From the NCBI RefSeq assembly GCF_910589235.1, contig NC_060959.1, positions 7,986,616 to 8,050,615 of the forward strand: a stretch of DNA of 64,000 nucleotides. The letters run 5' to 3'. The translations under genes were made by a program, and so were the position numbers. The DNA is from Vespa crabro. Taxonomy: Eukaryota; Arthropoda; Insecta; Hymenoptera; Vespidae. Under the pieces are notes generated by a model, which worked only from the letters and a program-made list of their open reading frames with translations, made no database searches and was not told where the DNA came from. This document shows, in pieces, positions 52,865 to 63,805 of this stretch (position 1 is its first letter; each line of letters begins with the position of its first letter).

Positions 52865-55800
52865 TAATATTACTAACCCTTCGAGTCCCCAATTGAGATG
52901 AGTAAGAACTAAACGAGCTAAGTGACTTTCAGTTGATGCTAATGAATGTTGATGTAACCAAAATGAAAGAACTTGAAAATCTTGTTCTTGTGGGATCCAT
53001 TTATCCATTTTTAATTCAGTGAACAAATATAGGCTTAACTAAAATTATTTCAAGAAAAATAATGTTTAATTAAAGAGATATACATTTTCTATATTTTAAT
53101 TAAATATATACCTTTCCAACTGAACCGAAATTATCCCGCAATTTTAGTATTATGTTTGAGAGAAGTGTAGGATGCTTATTTGTTAAATTAGATAGTAGTG
53201 ATCTGGCATCTTTTGAACAAGATTCTTGTGTTTTTTCACTAAGAAATCCTATCTGTAATATGATATATTGTTAGGAAAGAAAAGAACATACATAGACAAT
53301 CTTAACAATTACTTACTTGAAATAAATCAATTGTAGCAGCTCTTACAAAATCATAATCTGTAAAAGATCTTGCCATAGCCATGTTTGCAAATGTTGTCAA
53401 TAAAAAATATGATTCATCTCCTGGCATATTGCTTAATTTTTCTTCAAATTGTTTTCGAAGATTAGAATAATTTAATTCTGTTTCCCATTCTACAAAATAA
53501 GTGTATGAAATATTTAAATATATTTAATTATTGTTTTCTTAATAAAAAAATAAAAAATATTAACCTGTTATAGTCACAGTAGACATACATAGATCTGCTG
53601 ATGTAGAGTCAGTATGTAAAGTATAAAATATTTGCCATAATGTAGTTAATGATACAATATGATATGGAATAGATGCTAGATATTGCCATGCTCCTAATCG
53701 TCGAGAAGAAAATATAGAGAGAGTTGCTTTTAATAAAAAGCTATCATATTCAGTTTGTAACTTCAATAACACTGATGCGTCTGTCACCTATTTAATAAAA
53801 AAGAAAATGTAGAAACATTATAACATAAAAAATAAATATATTATCACTGTGTATAAATGAAGTATAAAAATATTTCCTTACTTGACTCTTATCAAATACT
53901 TCCCACTGATCGGTGACATATTGAACTATATCTCTGATTAATGCACTTAGTCTTTTAGCTAATTGTCTATATCGTGGAGAATCATATGTTTTCAAACCTT
54001 TATTTAGAAGCTTAACAATAATAGTAGAAAAAGCAAATATTCGTATCATATGGTGATCAGTAATTAAATTCTTATTTTGATAATATTTATCATCTTGATA
54101 TTGTATAAAAAGGATCTGTTCAAATAATTTATTGAACGGAATTTGATGCAAAAGAGAAATAAGATCACTTTCGAATAAATTTGCACCAAAGTTAGCAATA
54201 TCTTCATCTTCTTCACCTTCTTCATCTAACATAACCCAGATTGTATCACCTGGGCTACTTGCTGTATCTTGCAGTGATATTTGTACCTAATTATAAATAA
54301 TATTCTTTTAAGCATTAAATTAAAATTTACCACAATATCATTATCATACACACCTGTTCTAGAAACTTGTCACGATCTTTAATTGGAAGTAAAATAACGG
54401 CTAATGTAGCTATCATATGATCAAGATATGGATCATTTAATGGGGATGTAGATACTTCGATTACATTTGTTGGTGGCAATGGAATCTGAATATAACTACG
54501 TGCCCAATTCATAACACCTCCAGGACATCTTAATACATGATTTAATAAAAATAAATGATCTTGCCAAGTTGCTACCCTTAAAAGAACTGCTATTAATTTT
54601 GAAAGCCAATCTCTGACATCGGTAACAAACTTTCCATCTTTTAAAATTTTTCTTTGAAAGGTAAATAATATTGTAATACACATTCTAAGTTCAACCAACT
54701 GTGGTATTGTTTGTGATGGTGTTTGTACTGGCATTAAATTTACCGGTGCATCTGGTGGTAAATTTGTAAATTCTTTACAAAAAATACAAACTCTTTGGAT
54801 ATAATGATCAATTTGCAATCTTAATACTTCTGCTTCATAACAGTATAATGCTTGGATATTGTATAATATATCTTTGATTGCTGATAAATTTCGTGACAAG
54901 CTAAGTAGTGCTTGTTGATTAAAATGAGCAATAGAATATTCGTGAATTGCACTAACAGGGTTTCCATCTTGACACTCTCCAGTTTCTGTTATAGAAGCTT
55001 TATCTAGACACCATAATTGTTTTTGTGTTTCTCTACAATTTTCTTTTAATCTTTCTAATTCATGCGAATTGACTATCAAATGATTTCTAACACGAAGATA
55101 GTTCATAAGGAGTTCATAGAGTTTATGTTGTTGCTTAATTGCATGACTTCTCAATTGAATCTCTGTAAATTCTGTAATAAAGGCATCAACTAATGATAAT
55201 TCTTGATTATTGTAAAGAGATGCTAACTGACTTTCTGTAAATGGTTTAATATCATTAGTGATAGTATGTACTGCATTTGTTTTATCTGTAGATACTTCTG
55301 ATTCATTTTTTATCTGCTCTTCTTTGATTAAAACTTTATTTGAATTAGTATTAAATAAAGATGTTGTTTCTTCTGATGTTGGTGTTACTTCTTGATTTTC
55401 AGCAGCAGGAGCTGTTGGAAGAACATCTATCAAACGAATTTCTGAAACTATTATTCTGACTTCTTCTACTTTTCCTTCTAAAGGATCTTTATGCTGCATT
55501 GGGGTTGCAAGATGTTTACCATCAACTTCGTCATGGGAAATACATGGCTCTGAACATATCTATTAGTAAAATATCAACTGTCGTATTTTTATGTATATAA
55601 ACATCATATTAACTAAGGGTAAAAATATATACCTCGGTAGTTTCAATAGACAAATTACATTCCATTTCATAAGCAGCTTTTTCAGCAGCTTTTTCAGCAG
55701 CTTCCTTTTCATAAATTTCTGTATCAATAGCAGCAGAGTGTAACTCACTTTCCATATTTTCAACACATTCACCCTTAGGATAATTAGTAGGAGATTCTCC

Positions 55801-56151
55801 AAAAAGACACTCAAATTCTTCTAAAGTTGGAGCATCCGGAATTTGTTGTTCCAGACTGGGCGGTATCATTTTGTCTTTCTTTTTCTTCTAAATATACAAT
55901 GATCATTTACCATAATAGAGTTATCAATAGTTTCTAACCAAAGTAAATTTACATTTATGTAACTATGCAAAATTTTTAATATATAGTTATATAATTTTTG
56001 AAAAAACTCATTTTAATCAAATACAAGAAGTAAATTGTATATTATATATAAGAAACCACACAAGCTCAACAAGTTATAATGTCTTTAAAATAAATAGATG
56101 GAAAGTATGTACAAAAAGTAAGGTTACCTGGCGACTTTTTTGTTTTTCCAT
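45452..56151 (-). CDS. Epg5: Ectopic P-granules protein 5 homologue, autophagosome-lysosome tether
   Basis: EPG5 is a Rab7 effector that tethers autophagosomes to late endosomes/lysosomes by engaging assembled SNAREs. I assembled 29 in-phase coding exons totalling 2562 aa (human about 2580): 56151-56128, 55887-55633, 55559-54354, 54286-53882, 53787-53565, 53489-53317, 53252-53112, 53038-52878, 52741-52615, 52523-51979, 51902-51725, 51182-50955, 50810-50647, 50578-50393, 50309-50186, 50104-49583, 49512-49370, 49287-49110, 49042-48845, 48764-48633, 48541-48305, 48234-48051, 47979-47420, 47320-47151, 47055-46850, 46746-46510, 46428-46209, 46141-45932, 45803-45452. The start is MEKQKSRQKKKKDK. 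Landmarks are DHLFLLNHVLRCPGGV, DEEGEEDEDI, HPILSLLWQNFF, KLGQLFISGEE, GWGILGAIGLRKGSQLS and the C-terminal GELYHQRYLHVLTE. It is mostly predicted helical, with an acidic N-terminal region containing three KAAE/EKAA repeats. Confidence 0.96.
50863..50891. repeat. (CG)n/(TG)n tract in an EPG5 intron
   Basis: GTGTATACG, then a run of eight CG dinucleotides, then TGTGTGTG: a purine-pyrimidine alternating tract, Z-DNA-prone, unusual in this AT-rich context. Confidence 0.85.
52793..52861. repeat. (TA)n microsatellite in an EPG5 intron
   Basis: About 32 uninterrupted TA dinucleotides between the exons 53038-52878 and 52741-52615. They sit within the intron and do not alter the reading frame. Confidence 0.93.
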
Positions 56152-56760
56152 GATTAATATTGATTATAATGGATAATAGGATGATCAATTTAATATTCTA
56201 TTGAACTTGTATAATTTTTTGAATTATAGAAAAACACTTATAAAGAATTACATTTGTGCACTGTTATGTCTTTTGTACTCGCCATGATTAAGACATTACC
56301 TTTTGTTCGAAGTGTGTACGACTAAAGCGATAAATATGGACAAAATATGAACTACGAATACAAGCGGGAAACACTGTCACCGCCATGCTGTTGGATCAGT
56401 GTATAAGCTTGTGCTGGTAATTTTTATTTAACATGTAAATAATTATTAATTTCGTGTAAGTTAGAGTAAGTAATTTAGTAAACTGTGAAATTATTCTTTT
56501 CAGTCTCTAATATGTATTATCTTTTTTTAATGGTAGCTTGCGTCTCACAGTGATCCGTGCTAAATACGATGACGGTATGCATTTTTTTCACGATAAAAAT
56601 ATAAAAAATAATAAATATAAATTACACGTATTACAAATAATATATAAATTTGTGAATTTAAAAAAATTATCTTTGAATACCACATCTATTTGTCTGTATA
56701 AGTATTACTGGCAATGTAACGTATTTAATCAAAATTAGAATAAAGTATTTAATTAAAATA
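56152..56760. promoter_or_regulatory. EPG5 upstream region and candidate divergent gene start
   Basis: 609 bp between the EPG5 ATG and the mariner element. It includes the candidate plus-strand exon pair listed separately and otherwise AT-rich sequence. Direct promoter motifs for EPG5 were not identified. Confidence 0.4.
56385..56574 (+). CDS. Candidate two-exon gene start (partial), divergent from EPG5
   Basis: ATG at 56385 in context CGCCATGC opens MLLDQCISLC, ending at 56416 before GTAATT. An exon at 56537-56574, preceded by GGTAG, continues in phase with CLRLTVIRAKYDDG and ends before GTATGC. RLTVIRAK resembles the first strand of a C2 domain, but 13 residues cannot prove it. Any further exons would lie beyond the mariner and repeat cluster or off the window. 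It could equally be chance or a broken gene. Confidence 0.25.
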
Positions 56761-57987
56761 TTGGGTTGTCCGGAAAGTTCGTGCCGATTTTAAAGGAAAA
56801 TTGAAATGCAGCATATTTAAATTTTGATATATATTTATTAAATTATATAGGTGCCATTCTTTTCCACAAACTTTCTCCATCTTTTAGGCAACTTGAAAAT
56901 TCCATTCTTCCAGACCCTTTCAGATTTTTCGTCGAAAAACTTTTCTATATGATTTTTTATCTCGACTAAAGAGTTGATGTTTTTTCCATTACGGGAATTT
57001 TGTAATGATCAAAATATATGGAAATTTGAAGGCGCGAGATTTAGTGAATATAGTGGATAAAGTAGAACATCTCAACTGAGCTCCAACAATTTTTATCGAG
57101 TTGTCAAATACACATGAAGCTGCGCATTGTTCTGATAAAAGAATGCCTTTCCGATTCACTATTTCTGAACATTTTTGTTCAATTGCTGTCTTTGTCTAAT
57201 TGGGAACAATATTTTTCCGAATTTATCGTCTCATTGTTTGGTAAAAATTTATAATGCAGGATTCCTTTCCAATCTCTTTAGACAGAGCATGGCTTTCTTG
57301 GTTCATTCCGTTTCCTCCAAGTCCGTTTTTTCATTCAACATTATTATAAATGGTCTATTTTTCATCCCCCGTCACTACTTGCTTTAAAAATGGTGTCTTC
57401 TCGTTGCGTTTATAAAGTGAAACACAAATGGAAATGCGATCAATTAGATTTTTCTTCGAAAAATTGTGGGGAATCCATGCATCTAAACGGTTTATGTAGC
57501 CAAGTTTCACGAAGTGCTTATAGATGGTGGATTTTAATATTTTTAATATTTCTGCTAATCTATAAGTCGTATAGCATGGGTTATTCTCGAACAGTATTTT
57601 AATTTGATCTTCATCTGTCGTGGAGGGCCTATCCGGGCATTCTTGATCTTCAAGATTGAAATTATCATCTTTAAACCTAGCAAACTACTTCCGCATAGTT
57701 CTTTCAGCAACAGCATTTTCGCCATAAACAGCACATATCTTATTTGCCGCTTGTGTGGCACTTTTACTTTTCCGGGAAATGAAAAGCATTAAATGCTTAT
57801 AATGGACTTTGTTTGCTTCCATATTTAAAAGCGTATAAAGCAGACAGAAGTTAACTTATCGTAACCAAACTTTTTTCCAAATATATCTGAAGTACCGCTT
57901 TTTGGAATATGTCCGCATATTATTCTGATATATATATGTCCTTATGCCACCTACCGAAAATCGGTATGAATTTTCCGGACGACCTAA
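56761..57987 (-). mobile_element. Mariner-family DNA transposon, inactive copy
   Basis: The 31-bp terminal inverted repeats at 56761-56791 and 57957-57987 agree at 26 of 31 positions, and the element is about 1.23 kb, near the usual 1.3 kb. A TA dinucleotide flanks the left end (56759-56760); the right-hand TA is no longer intact. The transposase reads on the minus strand from 57822. Confidence 0.93.
56800..57822 (-). pseudogene. Mariner transposase pseudogene
   Basis: From ATG 57822 the frame shows the N-terminal helix-turn-helix region (SATQAANKICAVYGENAVAE, TMRK) and the start of the catalytic domain (FLKQVVTGDEK, which holds the first Asp of the DDD triad). It is broken by TAG at codon 46 (57687-57685, at the Trp of the WF-RF motif), TAG at codon 156 (57357-57355) and TGA at codon 164 (57333-57331). 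A frameshift follows before the segment reading KFLPNNETI. Downstream it is only patchily readable. It cannot encode an active enzyme. Confidence 0.9.
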
Positions 57988-58474
57988 ACATTGAAATATA
58001 CAGTCATTCGCTCGGTAGTACTTGCGATAAAAGATTTACAATTAGACTTTGCAAGTATTACCGACCCAGGTCTCACTACGTGGAAGTTGCTGCATGTAGA
58101 GACCAACGGGCTAACGGTGAATCTACTTTACAAGTTCCGCGATACCGATCCGCGGTACCTTTCCCCTTCGGTGCGGCAGGCTTCTTGACTAACAGGAGAT
58201 TGTATTAGACTTCTCTTATAGATAGCTCCACCTACCGCCCTTTCTGCTTCAGATATTATGGATTATAAAGCACATCCGGATTCGTGCTTCTGAATTTCGA
58301 CCAATCAAAACACACTCCTTAGGACTACTAATCGCGTTCACAACACTCACGTGTGTATTATAATAACGTTGATTCTATTTCTAAATCCAAATTCGCGAAG
58401 TCATGTATTCGAAATTTTGACAAATAAAATGAAGTATACGGTAGGACCTTTAATCGCGCCTAAACACCCACGCG
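57988..58474 (+). repeat. Composite repeat, truncated copy 0
   Basis: Starts just inside the mariner right boundary and shares the R module with copies 1 and 2 (anchor CATTCGCTCGGTA at about 58004; then GACCCAGGTCTCACTACGTGG, GCATGTAGAGACC, CGCGATACCGATCC, ACTCACGTGTGT). It also has one GGTAGGAC/TTTAATCGCGCC box (58440-58461). It has no upstream promoter-like module of its own. It is clearly richer in G+C than adjacent DNA and has no ORF with family similarity. Confidence 0.8.
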
Positions 58475-59958
58475 ATGCTAAGACAGCAACCCGCAAAGAG
58501 CCCCTCACCCATGGGTCCATCCCATAGACCCATCCCATGTGTCTCACCCGAGATATATAAAGGATAATTAATGAGAGTAAATAAGAATAAATAGAAATGA
58601 CAGCGGACATAAAAGAGAGATAGAAAAATTTCTTTTTCGTTTCTCCGAGAAATTATTGTACAATAGATTTCTGTTATATTTCTTCTTTCGAAGTATTATT
58701 AGCTATATAAGATGGAAATATGTTAATGTTTAGTTGGAATTAGATTTAAAAAATTATGGGAAAGTAATACAATACGCAGCCATTCGCTCGATAATACTTG
58801 TATTATAAGATTTATAATTTGAATTTGCAAGTATTAACGACCCAGGTCTCACCACGTGGAGGTTGCTGCATATGGAGACCCACGGACTGACGGTGACTCT
58901 ACTCTAAAATCCGCGTTCCGCGATACCGATCCGGGATACCTTTCCGCTTCAATGCACTGGCTTCTTAACTAACAGGGTATGCGTAGCTTAGCTACTACAC
59001 ACCTCTTACAGATAGCTCCACCATTTGCACCGTCCGCTTCAGACATAACGGATTATTAAGCACATTTGAATTCGTGCTTTCCGAATGTCGAACAATCAAA
59101 GCGCACTCCTTAGAAATACTAATCGCGTCGCGACGCTCACGTGTGTGTTATAATTACGTAGATTCTACTGTTAAGCCGAAATTCGCGAAGTACCCCCATC
59201 GAGATTTTAAAGAAATCAAACGAAGTCCACGGTAGGACCTTTAATCGCGCCCGAACACCCACGCGAGTGTTAGAAAAACGATAATTCTACTCTACATTTC
59301 GCGTTTTCGATTCGAACAATCAAACGTAATATAATCGCGCCCGAGAACACCCACGCCTGTGCCCGCCGACACGCGCGCAAGTGTTCTTCCTATCCTTCCC
59401 GTATTCGCGCGTAAAAATCGATGATGAATCCTGCCATGCGACGAATCACCCAGCGGCTGATGAACCTATCCCTCGATGACCTATACTGTAAAAAAAAAAG
59501 ATAAAGAAGAAATAAAAGAACAAAAAAATATATAAAACAAAATAATATATATGTACATATATAAAATACAAATAAAAAATAAATATATATAAATAGATTA
59601 GAGACCTAGAAAAAGAAACAAAAAGAGACGCAGCATGCACAATCCCATGGGCACTACCTAAGGCTTATAAAATATAATTAATAAAAATAGATTAAAAACA
59701 TAATTAGAAACATAATCAAAAACATGATCAAAAACATAATTAAACACATAATTAAATATATAATTAGAAAGAAACAACATAAATAAATATTAAGAATACA
59801 TAATTAAAAGGAAATAACATATTTATAACATAATTGAAAACATAATTAAAAATGAAAAATATGAGATAGAAACGAGAGCCGGAGAAAGGAAAGAGAGCCC
59901 CAGAAAGAGAAGAATAGAGAGCCCCAAAAATATAAGACAAGAGAAACAGTTCTATATG
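58475..59958 (+). repeat. Composite repeat, copy 1
   Basis: The order is a promoter-like P module (58475-58610: TGCTAAGACAGCAACCCGC, CCATGGGT boxes, GATATATAAAGGATAATTAA, GAGAGTAAATAAGAATAAAT), an AT-rich Q module (to 58775), the R module (58777-59440) and an A-rich spacer to the next P module. R includes GGTCTC/GAGACC arms that could pair, and one GAAGTCC-GGTAGGAC box at 59222. It shares its module order with copy 2. No protein-coding potential is seen. Confidence 0.8.
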
Positions 59959-61957
59959 ATGCTGAGACAGCAACCCGCACAGAAGCCCTCGCCCACAGGC
60001 CCCACCCGTGGGTCCCACCCGAGATATATAAAGGATAATTAGTGAGAGTAAATAAGAATAAGTAGAAATGACAGCTGACATAAAGTGTGATAGATAAATT
60101 TCCTTGTCGTTTCTGTAAGAAATTATTGTACAATATATTCTGTTATAATTCTCCTTTCGAAGTATTATTAGCTATATAAAATGAAAATATGTTAATGTTT
60201 AGTTAGAATTAGATTAAAAAAATTATTGAAAAGTAATACAATATGCAGCCATTCGCTCGGTAATTCTTGCATTTAAAAATTTACAATTAGTCTTTGCAAG
60301 TATTAACGACCCAGGTCTCACTACGTGGAAGTTGCTGCATGTGGAGACCCACGAGCTAACGGTGACTCTACTTTACTCTAAAATCCGCGTTCCGCGATAC
60401 CGATCCCTTATGCCTTCCGCTTCGGATATTTAGGGCGACTTAGCTAACAGGAGGTATATAGCCTCAGCTACAGGGACCCCACTTACAGAGAGCTTTACCG
60501 TTCAACACCCTCGCCTCAGGCATAATGGATTATTACGCACATCTGAATACGTGCTTCCGATTTTCGAACAATCAAAGCGCATTAATCGCGTTCGCGACAC
60601 TCACGTGTGTTATAATTACGTAGATTCTACTGTTCTATCCAAATTCGCGAAGTAATCTAATCGAAATGTTGAAGAAATAAAACGAAGTCCCCGGTAGGAC
60701 TTTCAATCGCGCAAGCGAACACTTACGTGAGTGTTAGAAAAACGGTGACTCTAAGTTAAAATCCGAAGCACACCTCGAATTTCAACACTAAAACGAAGTC
60801 CATGATAGGACTTTTAATCGCGCCCGGACACCCACGCAAGTGTTCGAAAAACGGTGACTCTACTCTAAATAAACTAATCGAATATTCGAGCAAACATAAC
60901 GAAGTCCCCGGTAGGACTTTTAATCGCGCACGCGAACACTCACGTGAGTGTTAGAATAACGGTGACTCTAAGTTGAAATCCAAAGTGACATATGTTAACC
61001 GGTATTTAGACTTTCCATGATATTTGTCGGGATTTCCGCCCCGCTACCAAATATGAGGATTATCATAACATCAGCCAACTATGTACAGCACTACAAGGTA
61101 AACCGTTCGCGCACCCCGAATTTCAACACTAAAACGAAGTCCATGATAGGACTTTAATCGCGCCCGGACACCCACGCAAGTGTTCGGAGAACGGTGACTC
61201 TAATCTAAAAAACGCGTTCGCGAGGTAATCTAATCGAATATTCGAGCAAATATCAACGAAGTCCCCGGTAGGACTTTTAAGTCGCGCCCGCGTACATTCA
61301 CGTGAGTTTTAGAAAAACGGTGACTTTACTCTAAATTCGCGTTTTCGATACGAGCAATCAAACGAAGTTTAATCGCGCCCGAGAACACCCACGCTTGTGC
61401 ACGCCGACACAAGAGCCAGTGTTCTTCCTATCCTTCCCGTATTCGCGCGTAAAAATCGATGATGAATCTTGCCATGCTACGATGACTCATTCGACCAGAG
61501 GTGAACCTATCCCTTGATGATCTATACTGGAAAAGAAGAAAATAAGGAAAAAATTAGAAAAAGAATAGAAAAGACATATTGAATATCGCTGCATGGTTAT
61601 TCGATCATCCCTGAAAAAGAAAAAAAAAAGATGAATAAAAGAGAGAAAAAAAATATATAAAATAGAAAATAAATACATATAAATAGACAAGAGTGCTGGA
61701 GAGTGAAAGAGCTCTGCATGCTGCTGAAACAACAGTCCGCTTCATCTAATGGTTCCTACCTAAAACCTGTAAATCATAATTAATAAGAATATATTAAAAA
61801 CATAATTAAAACCATAAGAACATAATTAAAAAGAAATAACATAATAAAAATCTGAAAAGACATAATGAAAAGAAATATTAATAACATAACTGAAAACATA
61901 ATTAAAAAAGAAAAATATAAAATAGAAAAGAGAAAAAAAGAAATGCAGTTCTATACA
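59959..61957 (+). repeat. Composite repeat, copy 2 (expanded)
   Basis: Same order as copy 1 (P from 59959, R from 60246, A-rich spacer from about 61520), but the GAAGTCC box segment is multiplied. Boxes start at 60684, 60795, 60901, 61136 and 61258, at roughly 105-235 bp spacing, each followed by ACGGTGACTCTA. Each box is a small inverted repeat (AAGTCC ... GGACTT). The extra copies explain why this unit is about 500 bp longer than copy 1. Confidence 0.8.
60935..60952. repeat. Perfect 18-bp palindrome inside the composite repeat
   Basis: AACACTCACGTGAGTGTT reads identically on both strands and contains a CACGTG core. Related, imperfect versions follow most GAAGTCC boxes (for example near 60725, 60830 and 59260). 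It may be a protein-binding site or a hairpin. Confidence 0.9.
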
Positions 61958-62432
61958 ATGCTGAGACAGTAACCCGCACAGAAGCCCTCACCCATGGCCC
62001 CATCCCATGGGTCCCACCCGAGATTATAAATCATAATTAATAAGAGTGTAATAATGACATAGAAAATAAAAATAAGAAAAATATGACTTAAAAAAGAGAG
62101 CTGCAGAAAGATAAAAGAATAGAAGCAGCTCTACATGATGCTGAGACAGCAACCCGCACAAAGGCCCTCACCCATGGCCCCCTCCCATGGGTCCCACCCG
62201 AAATTATAAATCATAATTAATAAGAGTGTAATAATGACATAGAAAATAAAAACAAGAAAAATATGACTTAAAAAAGAGAGCTACAGATAGATAAGAGAAT
62301 AGAAGCAGTTCTACATAATGCTGAGAAAACAACCCGCACAGAGGACCTCACCCATGGGCCAATCCCATGGGTCCCAACCGAGATATATAAAGAATAATTA
62401 ATGAGAGTAAATTAGAATAAATTGTGATGACA
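61958..62432 (+). repeat. Exact 180-bp tandem array of P modules
   Basis: The anchor ATGCTGAGA occurs at 61958, 62138 and 62318, i.e. two periods of exactly 180 bp. The first two units are almost identical, with AACCCGCACA, CCCATGG pairs and ATTATAAATCATAATTAATA in place of the TATATAAA box. The third restores GATATATAAAGAATAATTAA and passes into unique DNA. Confidence 0.9.
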
Positions 62433-62475
62433 GTGAAGAGAATTTTCTTTGCGTTTCAATTTTAAATCGATAGTA

Positions 62476-63315
62476 TATCTATTAATCAATAGTATATAGT
62501 AGTACATGTATATGATCTTTATAACGTTGTTAAGAATATTCTGTTGTTTAAATATTAAGATAATTTTCTTTATTAATTATTCCTTCACGTATTCATGATC
62601 ACACGATGTGAAACTAGCTGAAAAGAAATAAGGAAAGAAAAAAGAATATGTATATATGTATATTAATTACACGTACGTCAAAATTCTAAATTTAACCTAA
62701 TTAAACTTAAGGAATATAAAAGATTAATTAAAAAAAAAAAAAAAAAAAAAAATGAAATATGCTGAACCGTGAAATAAAGAAATATTATTTTCGCTGAAAG
62801 AAATATTATTATATTAGTTGGACCGGAAAATAATGTTGCTTTCTTCAATTAAATTCAAACGAATTAAATTTTTAAAAAGTTTTTATTTTTAATCACAATC
62901 AAATATCGACATGTGCAGAAACGACATTACTTTCCGGTCCGGCTAATATCTATTAGTCGATAATATGTGTTAGTACATGTATATGATCTTTATAACGTTG
63001 TTAAGAATATCCTATTGTTTAAATATTAAAATTAATTATACTTTACGTGTATCGTATATTGTTTAAATGTTAAGATAATCTTCTTTGTTAATTATTCCTT
63101 TTCGTGTTCATGATCCCACGATGTGGAACTAGCTGAAAAGAAATAAGGAAAGAAAAAAGAATATGTATATATGTATATTAATTACACGTACGTCAAAATT
63201 CTAAATTTAACCTAATTAAACTTAAGGAAAATAAAAGATTAATTAAAAAAAAAAAAATGGAATATGCTGAATTCTGAAATAAAGAAATATTATTTTCTCT
63301 GAAAGAAATATTATA
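62476..63315 (+). repeat. Direct duplication, two copies of about 340-370 bp
   Basis: Copy 1 (62476-62813) and copy 2 (62947-about 63313) share nearly all of their sequence, including AGTACATGTATATGATCTTT, AACTAGCTGAAAAGAAATAA and TTAATTACACGTACGTCAAA. Copy 2 has an internal insertion of about 42 bp near 63030-63072. Copy 1 has the longer poly-A (62731-62751). A MITE lies exactly between them. Confidence 0.92.
62814..62946. mobile_element. 133-bp MITE of Tc1/mariner type
   Basis: Terminal inverted repeats (left TTAGTTGGACCGGAAAATAA, right complementing to TTAGCCGGACCGGAAAGTAA, then TGT-rich) extend about 25 bp. TA duplicates flank both ends (62812-62813 and 62947-62948). There is no coding content, so it needs transposase in trans. 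Its TIR differs from that of the mariner at 56.8 kb, so that element is not an obvious parent. Confidence 0.88.
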
Positions 63316-63351
63316 TTACTTTGGCATTTCATAGATATATGATTTTAAAAT

Positions 63352-63521
63352 AGAACTCGATTTTATTAAAATAAAATTATGAATTTAACTGAACTTTAAA
63401 AAAGAGAAAATGTGCAAAATTTATCAATCGTAAAATTTTAAATTAACGTAAAATTTGATTTTATTAAACTAGAATTATAAATTCAATTGAATTTTAAAAA
63501 AGAGAAAATGTGTAAAATTTA
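63352..63521 (+). repeat. Two-copy tandem repeat, period about 95-100 bp
   Basis: GATTTTATTAAA ... AATTATGAATTTAACTGAA ... TTTAAAAAAGAGAAAATGTG recurs once in slightly altered form. It is AT-rich, with no coding content. Confidence 0.75.
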
Positions 63522-63708
63522 TGTCTCAAGTTTAATATTAAAAATGCATAAAATATGAAATAATCTTATTCGCGTAAACGTGGCAATGTGGGAATATTAT
63601 TTACGGAATGTTACTTCGTCTCAGTTTTTTAAATCTACACCCCTACACCCATCACCATAAGAGCAATTTGAGTGACAACATGGTAAAATTAAAGTACGAC
63701 TAAGAGTC

Positions 63709-63805
63709 ATTCTCGAAAGTTTCTAGTGAACCTTCGAAAATAACTCAATAGCCTAATAGATGCCCTCTTGAGCCACATGTTGTGGGGGCCTCTTCGATAT
63801 ATAAA
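63709..63805 (+). promoter_or_regulatory. Heat-shock-like promoter facing the right edge
   Basis: Two alternating HSE pairs (TTCTCGAA at about 63710-63717 and GAACCTTC at about 63728-63735) lie about 65-90 bp upstream of a TATATAAA box (63798-63805). A transcript would begin near 63830 and run off the window. The arrangement fits an hsp-type promoter, but no coding exon is visible before 64000. Confidence 0.45.

Noticed and set aside
56761..57987. Active mariner element
   Set aside because: Transposase has three in-frame stops and a frameshift, and the terminal repeats have diverged.
58475..58780. LTR of a retrotransposon
   Set aside because: A TATA-like box and TG start are suggestive, but no polypurine tract, primer-binding site, CA end or gag/pol remnant was found between copies, so I left the class open.
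61958..62432. CRISPR-like regularly spaced repeats
   Set aside because: The unit is 180 bp with no short repeat/unique spacer alternation, no cas genes, and the window is eukaryotic.
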